20,408 nucleotides of DNA, taken from Biscogniauxia marginata. Its lineage: Eukaryota > Ascomycota > Sordariomycetes > Xylariales > Xylariaceae. Where the stretch lies: the NCBI GenBank assembly GCA_022695795.1, contig MU404267.1:1-20408 (forward strand), given 5' to 3'. The notes beneath the pieces were generated by a model. That model made no database searches. It saw only the letters and a list, made by a program, of their open reading frames with translations, and was not told where the DNA came from. The position numbers and the translations under genes were made by a program. This document shows, in pieces, positions 8,498-19,799 of the stretch (positions are counted from its first letter, which is position 1; each line of letters opens with the position of its first letter).

Positions 8498-9400
8498 GGT
8501 AATGGTGGTGGTGGTGATATCTCGTGTACCTAGGTGAGGTGACCTTGGGCAGGTGACTTCTAACGAAGCATGACGCCTCTCCTAGGATACGCAAGTGTCA
8601 TTCGACAGGCGCCTATTTGATAAAATCCCGAGATTAATACGTGTGATTAAGGTGGTAATAAGCAGGGAGGCTTTTTACACATATATATACCTAAGTAAGT
8701 AAATATAAAAAAAAAATCTCATAATATATATACTATAAAATACAATCAACTTTTTTAATAAATTAAAAATGTAAGGTTTAAATTAATATAAAGCTTGTAA
8801 TAATTTAAGAACTAGGTACCTAGGTACTTATATAAACCGCCCTAGGTACATAAGTAGGTACCTTTCCAGCTCGGGTACGTACCTTATCAACGGATTAACA
8901 ACTCAGATAAGCGTAAGCGTCCCAACAAAACGCAGCCGAACTCCGAGACCTTCTAGTTATTAGTATCGACTACTACTTACTCCTACATCCATACCTACCT
9001 ACTTGACCTATTCCCCAAGCTATCCCGAGCTGATGCCATGCATGACCTTCAACTTCGACTCAGGTCCTGACACGTACTTAAACGCCCCATCGACTGGCAT
9101 GCTGTAGCAGCAAAATGTCCATCTAAACCTCCCATCACGCGGCTTCGAGATCACCGGTGCGCCTATCCGTCATCCAGGACCACTTCCACCTGACCCCCTT
9201 TCTACTCTCAAGACTCGCTTTCACAGCCCGATTTTACTTTTACCCAAGATACTACCGGCACAGCACCAACTTCCATTTCTGTCTAGCTATTTAGACCGCG
9301 ACTTCGGCCACCATCGCCTCTCCTCGTCCTACTCTTCCTTCCTCTACCCCTACCGAGTACTGACAGAACCACGGCCGCGACTTTCTTCGTCCTGCCCAGC
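8498..9400. promoter_or_regulatory. Divergent intergenic region between COG8 and the TLC-domain gene
   Basis: This 903-bp spacer serves as upstream region for both flanking genes, which is inferred from orientation. From the COG8 side it holds a (CCA)n leader, a CCTAGGTGAGGTGACC stretch, an AT-rich patch at about 8690-8810, a TAGGTACCTA cluster at 8811-8885, and then ordinary sequence that becomes C/T-rich at 9180-9360 upstream of the TLC-domain ATG. I see no gene or RNA in it. Confidence 0.6.
8690..8885. repeat. AT-rich patch followed by a TAGGTACCTA palindromic cluster
   Basis: About 120 bp of AT-rich, RIP-like sequence runs directly into CTAGGTACCTAG (8812-8823, a perfect palindrome) and further CCTAGGTAC words near 8842 and 8857. 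The same word family occurs in the intergenic clusters near 2.8-3.1, 16.1 and 19.9 kb. Confidence 0.6.
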
Positions 9401-10536
9401 ATGAGGGATCCTTTCCCCATCCAGCCAATCCCCGCCCTCAGCAACGCTGTTAAGCCATGGGCCGATTATTTCAACCTGTCGACGCTTCCCCTGCACATCC
9501 ACGAGATTGTCATAATAGCAGCCTTCTACCAGCTGGTCGGAGGTGTTCTGTCGCCTATCCTATCAAGACGCCTCTTTCCCGCCCAGTACACTGCCTTGTC
9601 TAGATCCAAACGGCTCAGCTGGGACGTCCATGTCGTGTCCCTGGTACAGAGCACCACCATCAACATACTGGCCCTCTGGGTCATGTGCGTCGACGACGAG
9701 CGCAAGAATATGGACTGGCAGGAGCGCGTCTGGGGATACACCGGCGGCGCTGCCATGATCCAGGCCCTTGCTGCAGGGTATTTTCTCTGGGACCTGATCG
9801 TCACCGCTGCCAATGTCAATATTTTCGGCCTAGGCATGCTTGCGCATGCGATTAGTGCGTTGCTCGTATATTCATTTGGCTTTGTGAGTTGTTCCCTATG
9901 GCACCGTTGCGCTCTTTGGAGCATAAACTGACCCAGGACCGTCTTGAATAGCGACCTTTCGTCAATTACTACAGCTGCAACTTTATCCTGTGGGAGTTGT
10001 CTTCACCTTTTCTCAATATCCACTGGTTCTTTGATAAGCTCGGCATGACCGGCTCCCGCGCACAGTTGTACAATGGCCTTGTGCTAATCGCCACGTTCTT
10101 TTCCTGTCGTCTGGTATGGGGCACCTATCAATCCTTCTTGGTCGCTCGCGACGTCTGGGCCGGACTGCACTCCAAGCCTGTGACATCGAACACTATTGCG
10201 GCTGAGCTGCTTCCCAATGCTACCTTCCCAGCACAGTACATGCAAACGATGAATTTCGTTTCCGAGTCGACGAGTGTCCCCACGTGGCTGGCTGCCATTT
10301 ACATTGGCAGCAATTTGACTCTCAACTCCTTGAACTTCTACTGGTTCTTCAAGATGATTGACGCCGTGCGTAAGAGATTTGATCCTAAAGAGAGGGAACT
10401 TGAAGTTCCCGTGAAAGCGGATGAGGCTACTGCTGTCGTGACCGGAACGGATGGCGGTGCTATGGATCTCAAGACTCGCCCACGTAGGCGCACAATCCTT
10501 GATGGAGAGGAAGGTGATGAACCACCACCAATCTAG
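9401..10536 (+). CDS. TLC-domain (TRAM/LAG1/CLN8) multi-pass membrane protein, TLCD4/TMEM56-like
   Basis: Exons 9401-9883 and 9952-10536 give 355 residues. The 68-bp intron (GTGAGT, CTGAC branch near 9930, GAATAG) falls inside a conserved block, and splicing restores SFGFRPFVNYYSCNFILWEL. Hydrophobic segments lie at about 35-57, 76-97, 113-137, 141-160, 165-182, 198-220 and 270-297, consistent with the multi-span TLC fold. SWDVHVVSLVQS (73-84) and SPFLNIHWFFDK (179-190) are the most family-like stretches. TLC proteins include ceramide synthases, but this one lacks the paired-His Lag1 motif. It resembles the TLCD/TMEM56 branch, whose members act in phospholipid or membrane homeostasis and whose biochemical role in fungi is not established. 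The C-terminal ~55 residues are hydrophilic and probably cytosolic. It is convergent with SLA1. Confidence 0.9.
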
Positions 10537-11713
10537 AATTCGACTGGATACTGTACTACATTTTCTAGCATGGCCTTGGTAATTATGGGGCATCAATACG
10601 ATCGGTTCGTTGTGAGGAGTATAAAGCTATGTTGTACTTAAATGAGCGGCGTTTCCTTAACTACGTCGAGATGCAATTGACAGACTTGTAGATATGGACT
10701 GTGCGGATTAAGTCCAGGCTGTGAAGTCTCGGCGGGCAAGTATGTGAATACCTTCCTCCTCCTCCCTCTGGCCTTGTGTCGTTTTTGCCTGTACTGACGG
10801 CACTTGTCCGGCAACGGAGTAGCTTGACGGAGAACCCTTATAAAGGGAAATCACATCAAAACTTACACAACAGGGGTTCCGCGTATGTCGATCTACATTG
10901 TGAACTCTCCATATTTATGCATGGCGCTAGAGTTTGTTTAAAGGCGGCCTGGGAAATGACTACATCACATATCTGTATAATATAACCTGAAATTGATCAA
11001 TCTCGAGGGAACGGGGTGGAAGAGGGAACTGATATGTGGGCAAGGCTCTCATCCTCATACATACCTTACCTACGTTCAATTCCATGTAGCGACTTAGACT
11101 AAATGATGTGATTGAAACACCCGGGTTTATCGTGAAGTGCATTCATTGTAACTCGGGCGGCCGCACCCAAGTGCGTTGAATAACTACTGCAGCAGTTGAA
11201 CGACTCGATAGCACCTTTACACAGATCTTTTCTGTAAATTATTACGAATGACGGTACGTGCTGGGAAAGGCTAAGGTACAAAAGTATTCTGTCTGCAGCC
11301 TAAAGAAAAATTGGTGAGGCTATATATTATGTATATATGTTGAGGCCGTATATAATAATGCCTTGTCAAGGAACCATTTCCAAGTTTTCCTCTTTTCACA
11401 TCCTCTCCTCCACCTCCTTGCTTTCTTTAGACGGACCTCCGTTTGTTAATACCAAGAAATCAACCCGCCCACTGCGCCGACCCTGATCACCATAGAAACC
11501 TCAGTTTTAGCCCATTCTCAAAATGTTGATCTGATTCGCTCTAAACGGAGTTATATTCGATATGGTGGCTAGTACATTACGGACAAGGGCATTAGCCTAG
11601 ACAAAAGCAGTCTCCAGCCTCGGGTCCATATTCCCAAGTTCTTCTAGCTGGCGGTAACCAGGCTAGCTTAGGTAAATAATGGTACTCGTCTTAGCACAGA
11701 AATACTATACACC
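10537..11713. other. Convergent intergenic region between the TLC-domain gene and SLA1
   Basis: This 1.18-kb spacer lies between two converging genes, longer than the other convergent gap (271 bp). Frames are short and not protein-like. It contains an AT patch (about 11315-11355) and a strongly C/T-rich tract at 11385-11435 that resembles a plus-strand fungal promoter, although no plus-strand coding gene follows. I found no tRNA, 5S rRNA or convincing snoRNA boxes. Confidence 0.55.
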
Positions 11714-14700
11714 TCAGAAGCCGAAGGGGTTTTCCGGAGCTGTATATGATTAGCTCGATTCTACGTACAGGAACAACGGGGCACGAGGGCTGGTACTTAC
11801 TTGCTTGAGCAAGATTAGCACGACGGCCAGTTGGCTGGGGGGCAATCTTGTTTGCCGCAACGCCAAAGCGTACGGGAGGCGCTGGCCCGGTCTGCTGAGG
11901 TTGCAGGGGCATCGCTGTTTGCTGCGAGGAGGTGAGATTGTTCATGCCTGGGTTGAAACCCTGCCCAAACCCGCTGAATCCTGTCTGTTGGGGTTGCATC
12001 GGGGGCATGCCAGTTCTCTGGGGTTCTAACGCTGGCGGTAGGAACGAGTTGACACCAGTCTGTTGCGGAAATTGCTGTCCAGGCTGGAAACCCGCAGAGA
12101 ATCCGGTAGGTTGGTTCTGAAGCGACGAGAACTGCTGGGGCCTGGGATCCGAAAAGGGACTTTGTATCTGCGGAGCTCCCGTCATCTGAGGTTGCATGAA
12201 CTGGTTGGCGCCGAATCCGGGTTGTTGCTGTGGCAAGCCGGCACCTGGACTGTTAAACTGCATCATACCTTGTCCAGCTGGCTGCGGTTGGAAACCCCCG
12301 ATGTACGACTGCTGCATTTGCTGCTGGCTGAGTTCGTTTAAGCTTTGTCCTGAGGGTGCTATACCTGTCATCTGTGGTTGTAGGGGTGGCGGCGCAAATC
12401 CGCTTGGCTGGGCTGACTGCGGTGCCGAAAGTGGCCGCGCCGGAGGCGGCGGCATCAGAGCGCCTTGTCCGCCGGTCATCTGAGGTGGAGTTGGTCGCTG
12501 CCGATTGCCGAGCCCAAGATTCAGAGGCTGTGATGGCGTGGCTGTCCCCGTTGGCGTTGGTTGGATGCTTGTGAAAAAGGATGGAGTTGCACCTTGAGGC
12601 TGAGGGAGTCCTTGATGTGGATGCACTTGGGATTGCTGCGGCTGCTGAGTAACTGCGGGAGGCGAGAAAGTTGACTGTACCTTTGTCGGCTCGAGGGGCG
12701 TAGACAGGAGAGAGAGGTCCTGCATCGCCTGTGTCGGGGGTGGTTGAGGTTGAGCGGCCGTATACTTCGGCTCCGGGCTTGGAGCCGGCTTCTGTTGGGG
12801 CTCTGGTTGTTTTGATGGCTTCACATCCCACGCGTCGTCGTCAAATCCACCACTAGTCTTCTCGGCGGCACCTTTAGGTCGAGACGTACCCGGCGAGGGA
12901 GACGCTGAATTGTCATCATTCGGTTGCGACAATGCTTTGGCATCAATATTATCATTTGTTTGGACTGTCGGAGCAGGACGGCCTTTTCGTGTGTTATTTC
13001 GAAGTGTCCCGCCGGGTCCTGAGAAGAGACCACCGGCAGATCCATTTTCGCCATCACCATCTCCGACAGAACTAGCATTCCTCTTCTTGCCGTCCCGGCC
13101 GAACTTCTTGTCTAGGTGGCGCATGACCTTGATGATATCGCCTTCTCGCAGCCCAAGATTGCGCAAGACAGTAGCGTCAACGTCTGGTAGAACACTCTCA
13201 TCCATAGAATCCTTGGCAAACGCTTGAGCATACCGTTCGCAGAGCCCGACGGCAACTTCACAAGATAGGAAGAACTGAAACCAATCGTAATCGGGCTTTG
13301 CTGGCTCTACAGTAGCACCAACGGCGGCGGATGGCGCTTCTCTAGTCGATGTGTTCCTCGCTGACTTGGCTCGCTTCACATCTGCTAGGGGCTTCTCTTC
13401 ATCGAGTGACACGCCCAAGGTGCGTTCGACATATTCGATGTCCTCAATCGCCATTTTAGCTAATGGAACGGCGATCTTGACGCCATTCATCTTGTGCAAG
13501 TTGATCTTCCCGTCTTTCAGGCCGAGGAACTGAGCCTCGACGCTAAACGACTTGGACCGATCCGTCCACACTCGCACCTTGGATGGATCTGGTTCTGATC
13601 CGAACTATTAGCACAGCTAGGCCCTATGATTGTTGTTGAGGGAGGGGGTTAACTTACTGGACTTGGACGAGCCAGCCCGGTTTCCATCCGATCGGCCGTT
13701 CTCGCGCTTGCTTCGCTGTTGCCCATAATTGTTACTATTGTTCCTAGCTGACAAACTACTGCGCCTTTCAGGCAAACGCATTCCAGGTCCTACCTCTGCT
13801 GCTCTTTGGTCCTTTTTGATGGCCTCCTTCGTTAAGCGCTCTTCCTCTAGCCGATTCTGTGCCACAGTAGACCTGCCGGCGTTTATCCCCGATGTCGATG
13901 TCGGAGGCGTACTCGTCTCGGTAATTTCGATGTAACTGCTGGGTACAACACCCTCTTTTCCGGTTTTCAGCCGCCGAACCTGCCACCATTCTTCGCTCTT
14001 GGTATCATCAACAACTACTACTTCGTCTCCTACGGCAACGGTAACTTCATCGTCTCCCTGTGCCATGAAATCGTAGAGAATATGACCCCGCTTGTGGGTA
14101 CTTTGGCCAGTTCCAGCCATGATGACCTCTCGTAGGCCCTCCGCCCGCATGGCACCGGACAACTCCCCAAGAGCGCTTACGATCTCCTCAGCCGTATCCT
14201 TGGCCCCGGCATGGAAGTCTATACTCTTGCTAGGACGCACGAGCTCTAGGAATACGTGTTTGCCTTCTCGCGAATAGTGTGTCATCCTGTCAGCAGTCCA
14301 CTCCTGGGTCGGTCCATCCTGGGCATGTTCAGGAGCAATCAAGATGATTCCTGTCTTTAGATTTACCCCCAATGTCGTTGGCATCTTCTTCTTCTTTCCC
14401 ATTATAGACACCATCTCATTGATATTGTACATGTGGAATCCACCAGGCGCGATACGGCCGGTAGTGGAAGGAGCACGGGACTCTTGGTTATAATCACGAC
14501 GACTGGTGGTGCGTTGCGGTAATGGAGGGGATGATAATAACTGGTTGTTGGACACTGTCGACTGAGGTCGTGCCGGTAGAGCGGGGCTTGGCTCCTGATC
14601 GGATTCCTCGGAGAAGTGTTGCTGGCGGGAGGGCAGAGTAATCGGCGGAGGTGTTGGGGCGCGGGTTGACGCTTTGCGTTGCATCACACTAGCCAGAGCA

Positions 14701-15347
14701 GCAGCCGGGTCGCTCGATGCAGCGGGACTAGCATCAAAGGCTACAGATTGCTGTCGATTGGGGAGAGGAGGGCTGCGAGTCTCCTCGGGTTCGGCTGGGG
14801 CCGGGGGGCGCACAGGTAGCGCTGGAGGCGCCGGCGCCGGGACGGACAGAGGAGCAGAAGCAGAAGCAGGAGTAGGGGTGGGAGTAGGCTCGGGGGCGGA
14901 CTCCTGTTCGACGGGCGCATCATCCATATCAATGTAATTCGCCGGGACGAAGCCGTATTCCGACTCGAAGCCAACAAGAATCCAATCTGGATCCGACTTG
15001 TCGAAGACTTGCAGGCGAGCATCTTCAGGGAAGGACAGCTCCTCATCCGTCTGCCGGGTGTATTCGTAAAGCGACCGTGCCTGGGCTACGGCTTGTGCCT
15101 ACTAAAAGCTTAGCAAGGTTCCTTGTCGAAGACTGCAGGCTGGACGGACCTCTTCCACGTAGTTGTTGGGTATGAGGCCGACTGGTTCATCGTCGTCATC
15201 AACACTGGCTTTCTTCTTTGCCTTCCACCAATCATCCTCGTCGCTTTTTTCCAAAACGTAGAGAACATCGCCTTCACTTATGGAAAGCTCCCCTTCAGAC
15301 TGCGGCGCATAGTCGTATATGGCCTTGTAGACGCCCAAGAACCCCAT
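11714..15347 (-). CDS. SLA1: Actin cytoskeleton/endocytosis adaptor Sla1
   Basis: Four exons (15347-15150, 15098-13658, 13594-11801, 11739-11714) encode 1152 residues. The domains in order are: SH3-1 (about 4-65, with YDYAPQSEGEL and the WW pair); SH3-2 (about 71-123); a Pro/Ala-rich linker; a conserved Sla1 central region (about 285-385); SH3-3 (about 405-460); SHD1 (about 548-607), the NPFxD-binding domain, starting KPDPSKVRVWTDR; SHD2, a SAM-like domain (about 649-712); and a Gln/Pro-rich C-terminal half. That half carries at least seven (L/M/I)xxQxTG repeats, the type phosphorylated by Ark/Prk kinases and bound by Pan1/End3. The last exon supplies the C-terminal PENPFGF, an NPF motif for EH domains. 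Introns are 51, 63 and 61 bp. The last two have canonical GTAAGT and GCTAAT signals, while the first uses a weak GTCCGT donor. Sla1 links cargo and Las17/Pan1 to actin patches at endocytic sites. Confidence 0.95.
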
Positions 15348-16479
15348 GGCACCTAGTAATAACGCAGAGGGTTGTCGCACCGGGGTTTGTCGGAGGCCAG
15401 GTTCGGGGGGCGGCTGCACATTCGAATTCAAGGGTGAGATGCGACGGGGCTAAAGGGGGTCCGCGGGGGAGAAGGCGTGTATGTAGATATATCAGAGCAA
15501 TGGATGATTCAGAGCTTCTCTGAGAAAGGTTGGTTAGAATATAGCATCCCGGGAATTGGCGTATCAACGTGTCCCGGCCACACCATACATACCTAACGCA
15601 TTCATAGCATGGTACAGCGTGAATTGCAACGTTTCGGGCACCGAGGACCAGACACCACCAGACCTACCTCGCTGTAGGTATGCACAAGAGTACCTTTGGT
15701 GCCCGGGGCGAGGGGAAGGTAGGGCTGGTTCTGTTGGAGTCGGCACGGTGGGACTAGGATAGATATCTAAAAGCAGCCGAAGAGAATGAGACTTTTGTAT
15801 GCAGTAAACGTTAGGCGATAGTAGTAATAGTGTAGATGGATGGTTTGGAATCCGGCCCTGCGTTCTGGGGTGATGTATTACCAGTGGGTCCGATAGCTGA
15901 AAAGGTAGAGAGGATGAACCCCGTTTATTTCAATCCCCCTTATAGAGAGAGAGATAACCCTACCCCTTACCCTAAAATCGGATCTATGCTGATTACGAAT
16001 CACGAAACACGAAACACGAAAGATGTTCCATTCCATTTGTGAATGCACCATCGTAGGTACAGTCAGATTAGTGCCCACTGGGTAGGCATGCAGTAGCAGG
16101 TACATACCTACATACCTTATGTAGGTACCTAGGTAGCTAGATATATACATATATACCTAAACTTCCAAAGCCACTGCTTGTGCGTCTTTCTGCAAATAAG
16201 CTAACCTTCTCATGTGTATCTGGCCTTCTAACACATCACTTCCGCCCCAAAGCAGGACTTATCATGCCTTTCTTTACCGATTAGACGGAACAACAGAACT
16301 TTCTAGCATATGCATACTGGCGACCGGGCCTTCTCTTCGAGACTTACATGTTACCGGCCTACAGTGGATGATGGCTATAGGAACTTGTGGACACCAATCT
16401 CCATCCCGCACACCAAGTACCAACATATCTTTGCATGGCATTAGGACATATATGCTCAGAGCAAATCCCGCACAGCATA
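15348..16479. other. SLA1 upstream region and AMD1 3' flank
   Basis: This gene-free spacer of 1.13 kb lies between two minus-strand genes. It holds a small direct repeat of ACACGAA-like units near 15998-16021, an AGAGAGAGA run near 15943, and a TACCTA/TAGGTA cluster with a hairpin at 16105-16127. The proximal ~100 bp upstream of SLA1 is ordinary. The short frames here are not protein-like. Confidence 0.6.
16080..16160. repeat. TACCTA/TAGGTA cluster with the same hairpin arms as at 2790
   Basis: Arms TACCTACATA (16105-16114) and TATGTAGGTA (16118-16127) flank a three-base loop. They are identical to the arms at 2790-2811, 13 kb away. GTACCTAGGTAGCTAG and an ATATAC run follow. This points to a recurring small palindromic repeat and not to chance AT richness. 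Confidence 0.75.
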
Positions 16480-19400
16480 TCATATCGGTTTTTCGCTTCC
16501 GTTATTCTTCATGCGAACAGAGCTGGCTTCATCCGACTCGTGCACGGAGCTGCGATGCAGATTGTCATGTATCGTAGCTCTTGCCATCATCCCAGGAAGA
16601 TACCTAGGTTCGTGTCCGGAAAGATGATGTGCCTCGCAAAGCCCCTCCGTTGGCCAAGGGGGTTCCTTCTGCGTTCCATTCAGTGAAGACCCCGATAGAG
16701 GAACCTCGGTGCTATTGGAGCTACTAGCGTGGGCTCCGAGATATGGGCTTTTCGGATCAACTCGCGAACTTGGGTGAGTGGTGTGGGTATGAGATTTAGG
16801 TTCCGCCGTAATGATTCCACTAGCTAGATTTGTCTTCAATGATGAAGTTGGCGAGGCTGGGTTAGCTAACACTGCGGGATGATGTTCTAAAACCTCATCT
16901 ACTTGTGTAGTTGAGGTGTATCGCGAGATCCTATTCTTCAGTTAGTGTGCTTATCAAGCACATTACGGCCGAGCCTACTCACATGCGATGCTCTTCTACC
17001 CAAGTATGGTGTCTGAACTCCTCTCTTCGGTCCGGCACATTTGTCTTGATCATCTTGTTTCCCTCCTTGCCTGGAAGGTTGAACTTTTCTCCCAACCACT
17101 GCTGCTTGATCGAGTATTCATAGCCGCTCTGCTTGACAGAATTTTTCGCCAGTTCGCACATGTCCACGGGACTTAGCTTGTAGATTTGTGCCGCCACGGC
17201 GTACTCTTCGATCAGAGGTTCCTTGGTGAAGGCGAACTGCAGAGGATCGTCAGTAGATAGCGATACATTTAGCCCACGTCTAAAGTACTGATAGAATGGG
17301 TTTCTCTCATATGCCAAGAACAGCGCGTTGTTACTGAGAGGCGACATGGCAATGCCAATTTGTTCAAGATAGAATATATATTGCAACAGAGGCACCTTTC
17401 TCAGGAGAAGCCCGTGGCTGATGCTGTGACTGCACAACACCGCGACGGCCAAATGTTCACTATCACCTGCCTCCCCGCAATGTGGTCGCAGTAAAAACGT
17501 GTTGAAACCGCGTTGGCGGCGCCAGAAGTTGAGCGAGGTAATGTTAGCGAATAGGTAATAAATCCAATAACTGTACGGAGGGTTCTGATCAGAGCTCCAT
17601 TCCTTTGGTACAGGGAATTTCTTGAAAAGTCGACGCTCGATTTTGCTCTCGTCGTCCACACTGTCGAAGCCAATGACCCTTTGCAAGAAGACATGAAGCT
17701 TTGGATGGCTTTCTGGGTTTTCAGTCACCTCAAAAAGGGGTTGGAAGACGTTCTTGACGATTTGCTCGAAGGACGCCATCAAACCGGTAGCCTTGAAGAC
17801 ATCATAGAGCCGTGGAATTTGGATGAGCCAACGGACGTTGTGAGAAAACAGCTTGTTGTCAACCACCCAGGCAGCTAACTTATCCCACTCGTCCAAAGAC
17901 CTTCCGTATATGGAAATTCGCCACTCCACCATTTGATACTTGCTAGACTCGAGGTCTGAAATCACCTCTTTGGTAATTTCTGCCAAGTACCGGCCATTGA
18001 TGTGATTATCGGTCTTTAAGAAGATAGTACGGAGTCGTGACTCTCCTATGGGGTTGTACTTAAGATTGAATTTATCAAAGCGGTGGAATGAATCAGTGTG
18101 TGCCTGGCCTAGAATTAGCATTCGTTCTTCAGAGCCCGTACGGGACTTCAAGAATTACAACATACATGCATATCTAGCGTATCAATACTGAGATCGTACG
18201 CTGTCAGGTTTATGCTTTCGAATACTTCCTTCAATGTGAGGTTCTTACCATCCCTGAATAGCACGTATTCGTCGGGGCACTTCTTCATCTTGCTTTTGAT
18301 GAAGCGCAAGAGATGCTTCTGATTCATGCATGCAGAGTGATGGACATGGGTATCCACCTTTCTCACGTTGTAAAAGTCTCGATGGGGCACCTTCTTCGTG
18401 TCGGCAGTCTCTTGATACTCATTGAGGAGCGCATAAAGGTTAAATTTGCCCTCGAGATACTGGAGCCGCCGGAAGGCAAAGCTCTTACTTGGACCGTCCG
18501 AGGAAACAGAGAGGATCTGTTCCAAATCTACGTAGAAGTCCTTGATAGTTGGAACGCCTACCACAGGCGTGTTGGCGTTTTCTGCAGCAACGTTCTCAAA
18601 CACCTGATAAACACCGTTTCCATCAAGGCGGAAGGTGAACTCGCTTGCCTGAGGGAGAGGTAGTAAGTCCTCCATATCGAAATCCTCCCCAATATCATGG
18701 CCCGGTTTGCGTTTCTTATTTGTTCTTCTGGGCCCAGGATCAGAACTTGGACCGGGAGGGCCTGGCACATCGCCCGCCCGCTGTGCACCTCCTTGGGCTG
18801 GCAAGACTACACTGTTGTTCATGCTATTACTGCCCGTATTTTGACCTGGAGTATTGTGAGTGGCGTGCGGGCCTACCCAGGCTGGTTCGGGAGGCGGTGG
18901 GTATATGTCCCAACTTGGATCGTCCTTTGGGTTATCGCCATCCCTCTGCAAGGATAAGCGAATATATTTATGACGAATATCGAGGATTTTCTGGATGTTC
19001 TGAAATATGGTGCTCAACTCAGCTGTGATGTGCGGGTCACTGTCTGCATAGCCGTTGGCTGTTATCCCAGGAGCCGCATCGGGAAGCCCCATATTGGGCT
19101 GGACATGGACTGAAGTCAGGTCGTGGGGGTTATCAACGTGGACCTGACCGGCGGGTGTATGTCCACCATAACCCCCTAGAGACGGACGTGTAGCGGTCCG
19201 AGGAACAGTATCAGAGCTATGAAGTCTGCTCGGGGAACCGGCTATGTCCGGGAAATCATAGCTCTGCGCAGCAGAGGGTAAAGATACAGTGCTGGCGCTA
19301 GTGCCTTGCGCGGCGAGATTTCCGTTATCGTTAGATAACTTTGTGGTTGCCATACCAAGAGGGCTTTCATGCGGTGTGGTATGAGAGCTCCCCTCTACCT

Positions 19401-19799
19401 TCCACTGATCGAGTTGGCTCCTCTGGTAGAAGAGTTTCGCGTCCGTCTGGGTCATCTGCCGCTCGGCAACTGGGTCGTAAAATGTGGTCTTCCTAGGGAC
19501 ATCACGAAGTAACATGCCACCCTGTAGTGCAGGAGAAGCTGGATCGCGTGAGGGGGGGGTACCGTCTGGAAGTAACTGTGAAGAATCATTTTGCTCGCCT
19601 GTATCAGATTCCGAGTCGTGTTCGATCACATGGGTGGCGGCATCAGAACCATCCGAATCGAAATCGAGGGTCCGATGCGTAGCTGGGGGCTTAGGCGAGG
19701 TGGAAGAGAAAGATGCTACGCCTTGGTCAGCCGGTGTGAATACTCTAGGTGGGCGGAATTGGCGGTGACCAACGGGACATATTGGGCAGCAGCAGCCAT
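16480..19799 (-). CDS. AMD1: AMP deaminase (adenylate deaminase), with a disturbed 5' end
   Basis: Hydrolytic deaminase converting AMP to IMP and ammonia in purine salvage; cytosolic. Exons, 5' to 3': upstream to 18166, 18103-16983, 16930-16480. The 62-bp intron has GTATGT, a GCTAAT branch and GGCCAG; the 52-bp intron has GTGAGT, CTAAC and AATAG. Splicing restores [19 protein letters not shown]. Zinc-site signatures are present: [13 protein letters not shown] (about 18350), RPHCGEAGD (about 17475) and [20 protein letters not shown] (about 17245). The N-terminal ~330 residues are disordered and low in conservation, apart from [13 protein letters not shown] near 19485. The start is unclear. The main frame stays open up to a stop at 19828-19830 but has no ATG before 19515. 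A plausible ATG at 19799 ([15 protein letters not shown]) is out of frame and would need one extra base near 19755. The full product would be about 1070 residues; from 19515 it would be about 970. Confidence 0.93.

Noticed and set aside
10084..10596. Minus-strand frame of 170 codons overlapping the TLC-domain gene
   Set aside because: It is opposite a clear conserved membrane-protein exon, and its translation has no recognisable domain.
10537..11713. tRNA, 5S rRNA or box C/D snoRNA in the convergent gap
   Set aside because: There is no B-box GGTTCGANTCC, no 5S internal control region, and only an isolated C-box-like ATGATGT near 11103 without a matching CTGA box at suitable spacing.
12253..12831. 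Minus-strand frame of 192 codons within SLA1
   Set aside because: It is an alternative frame of the repetitive Gln/Pro-rich SLA1 exon. The Sla1 frame carries the QxTG repeats and is the real one.
2277..15347. Functional cluster linking prefoldin and SLA1 through actin
   Set aside because: Both touch actin biology but lie 9 kb apart with unrelated genes between and opposite orientation. Co-location is most simply coincidence.
15102..15431. Longer SLA1 N-terminus starting at 15431
   Set aside because: The extra 28 residues are Pro/Gln-rich, while family members start directly at MGFLGVYKA or similar. I chose the ATG at 15347.
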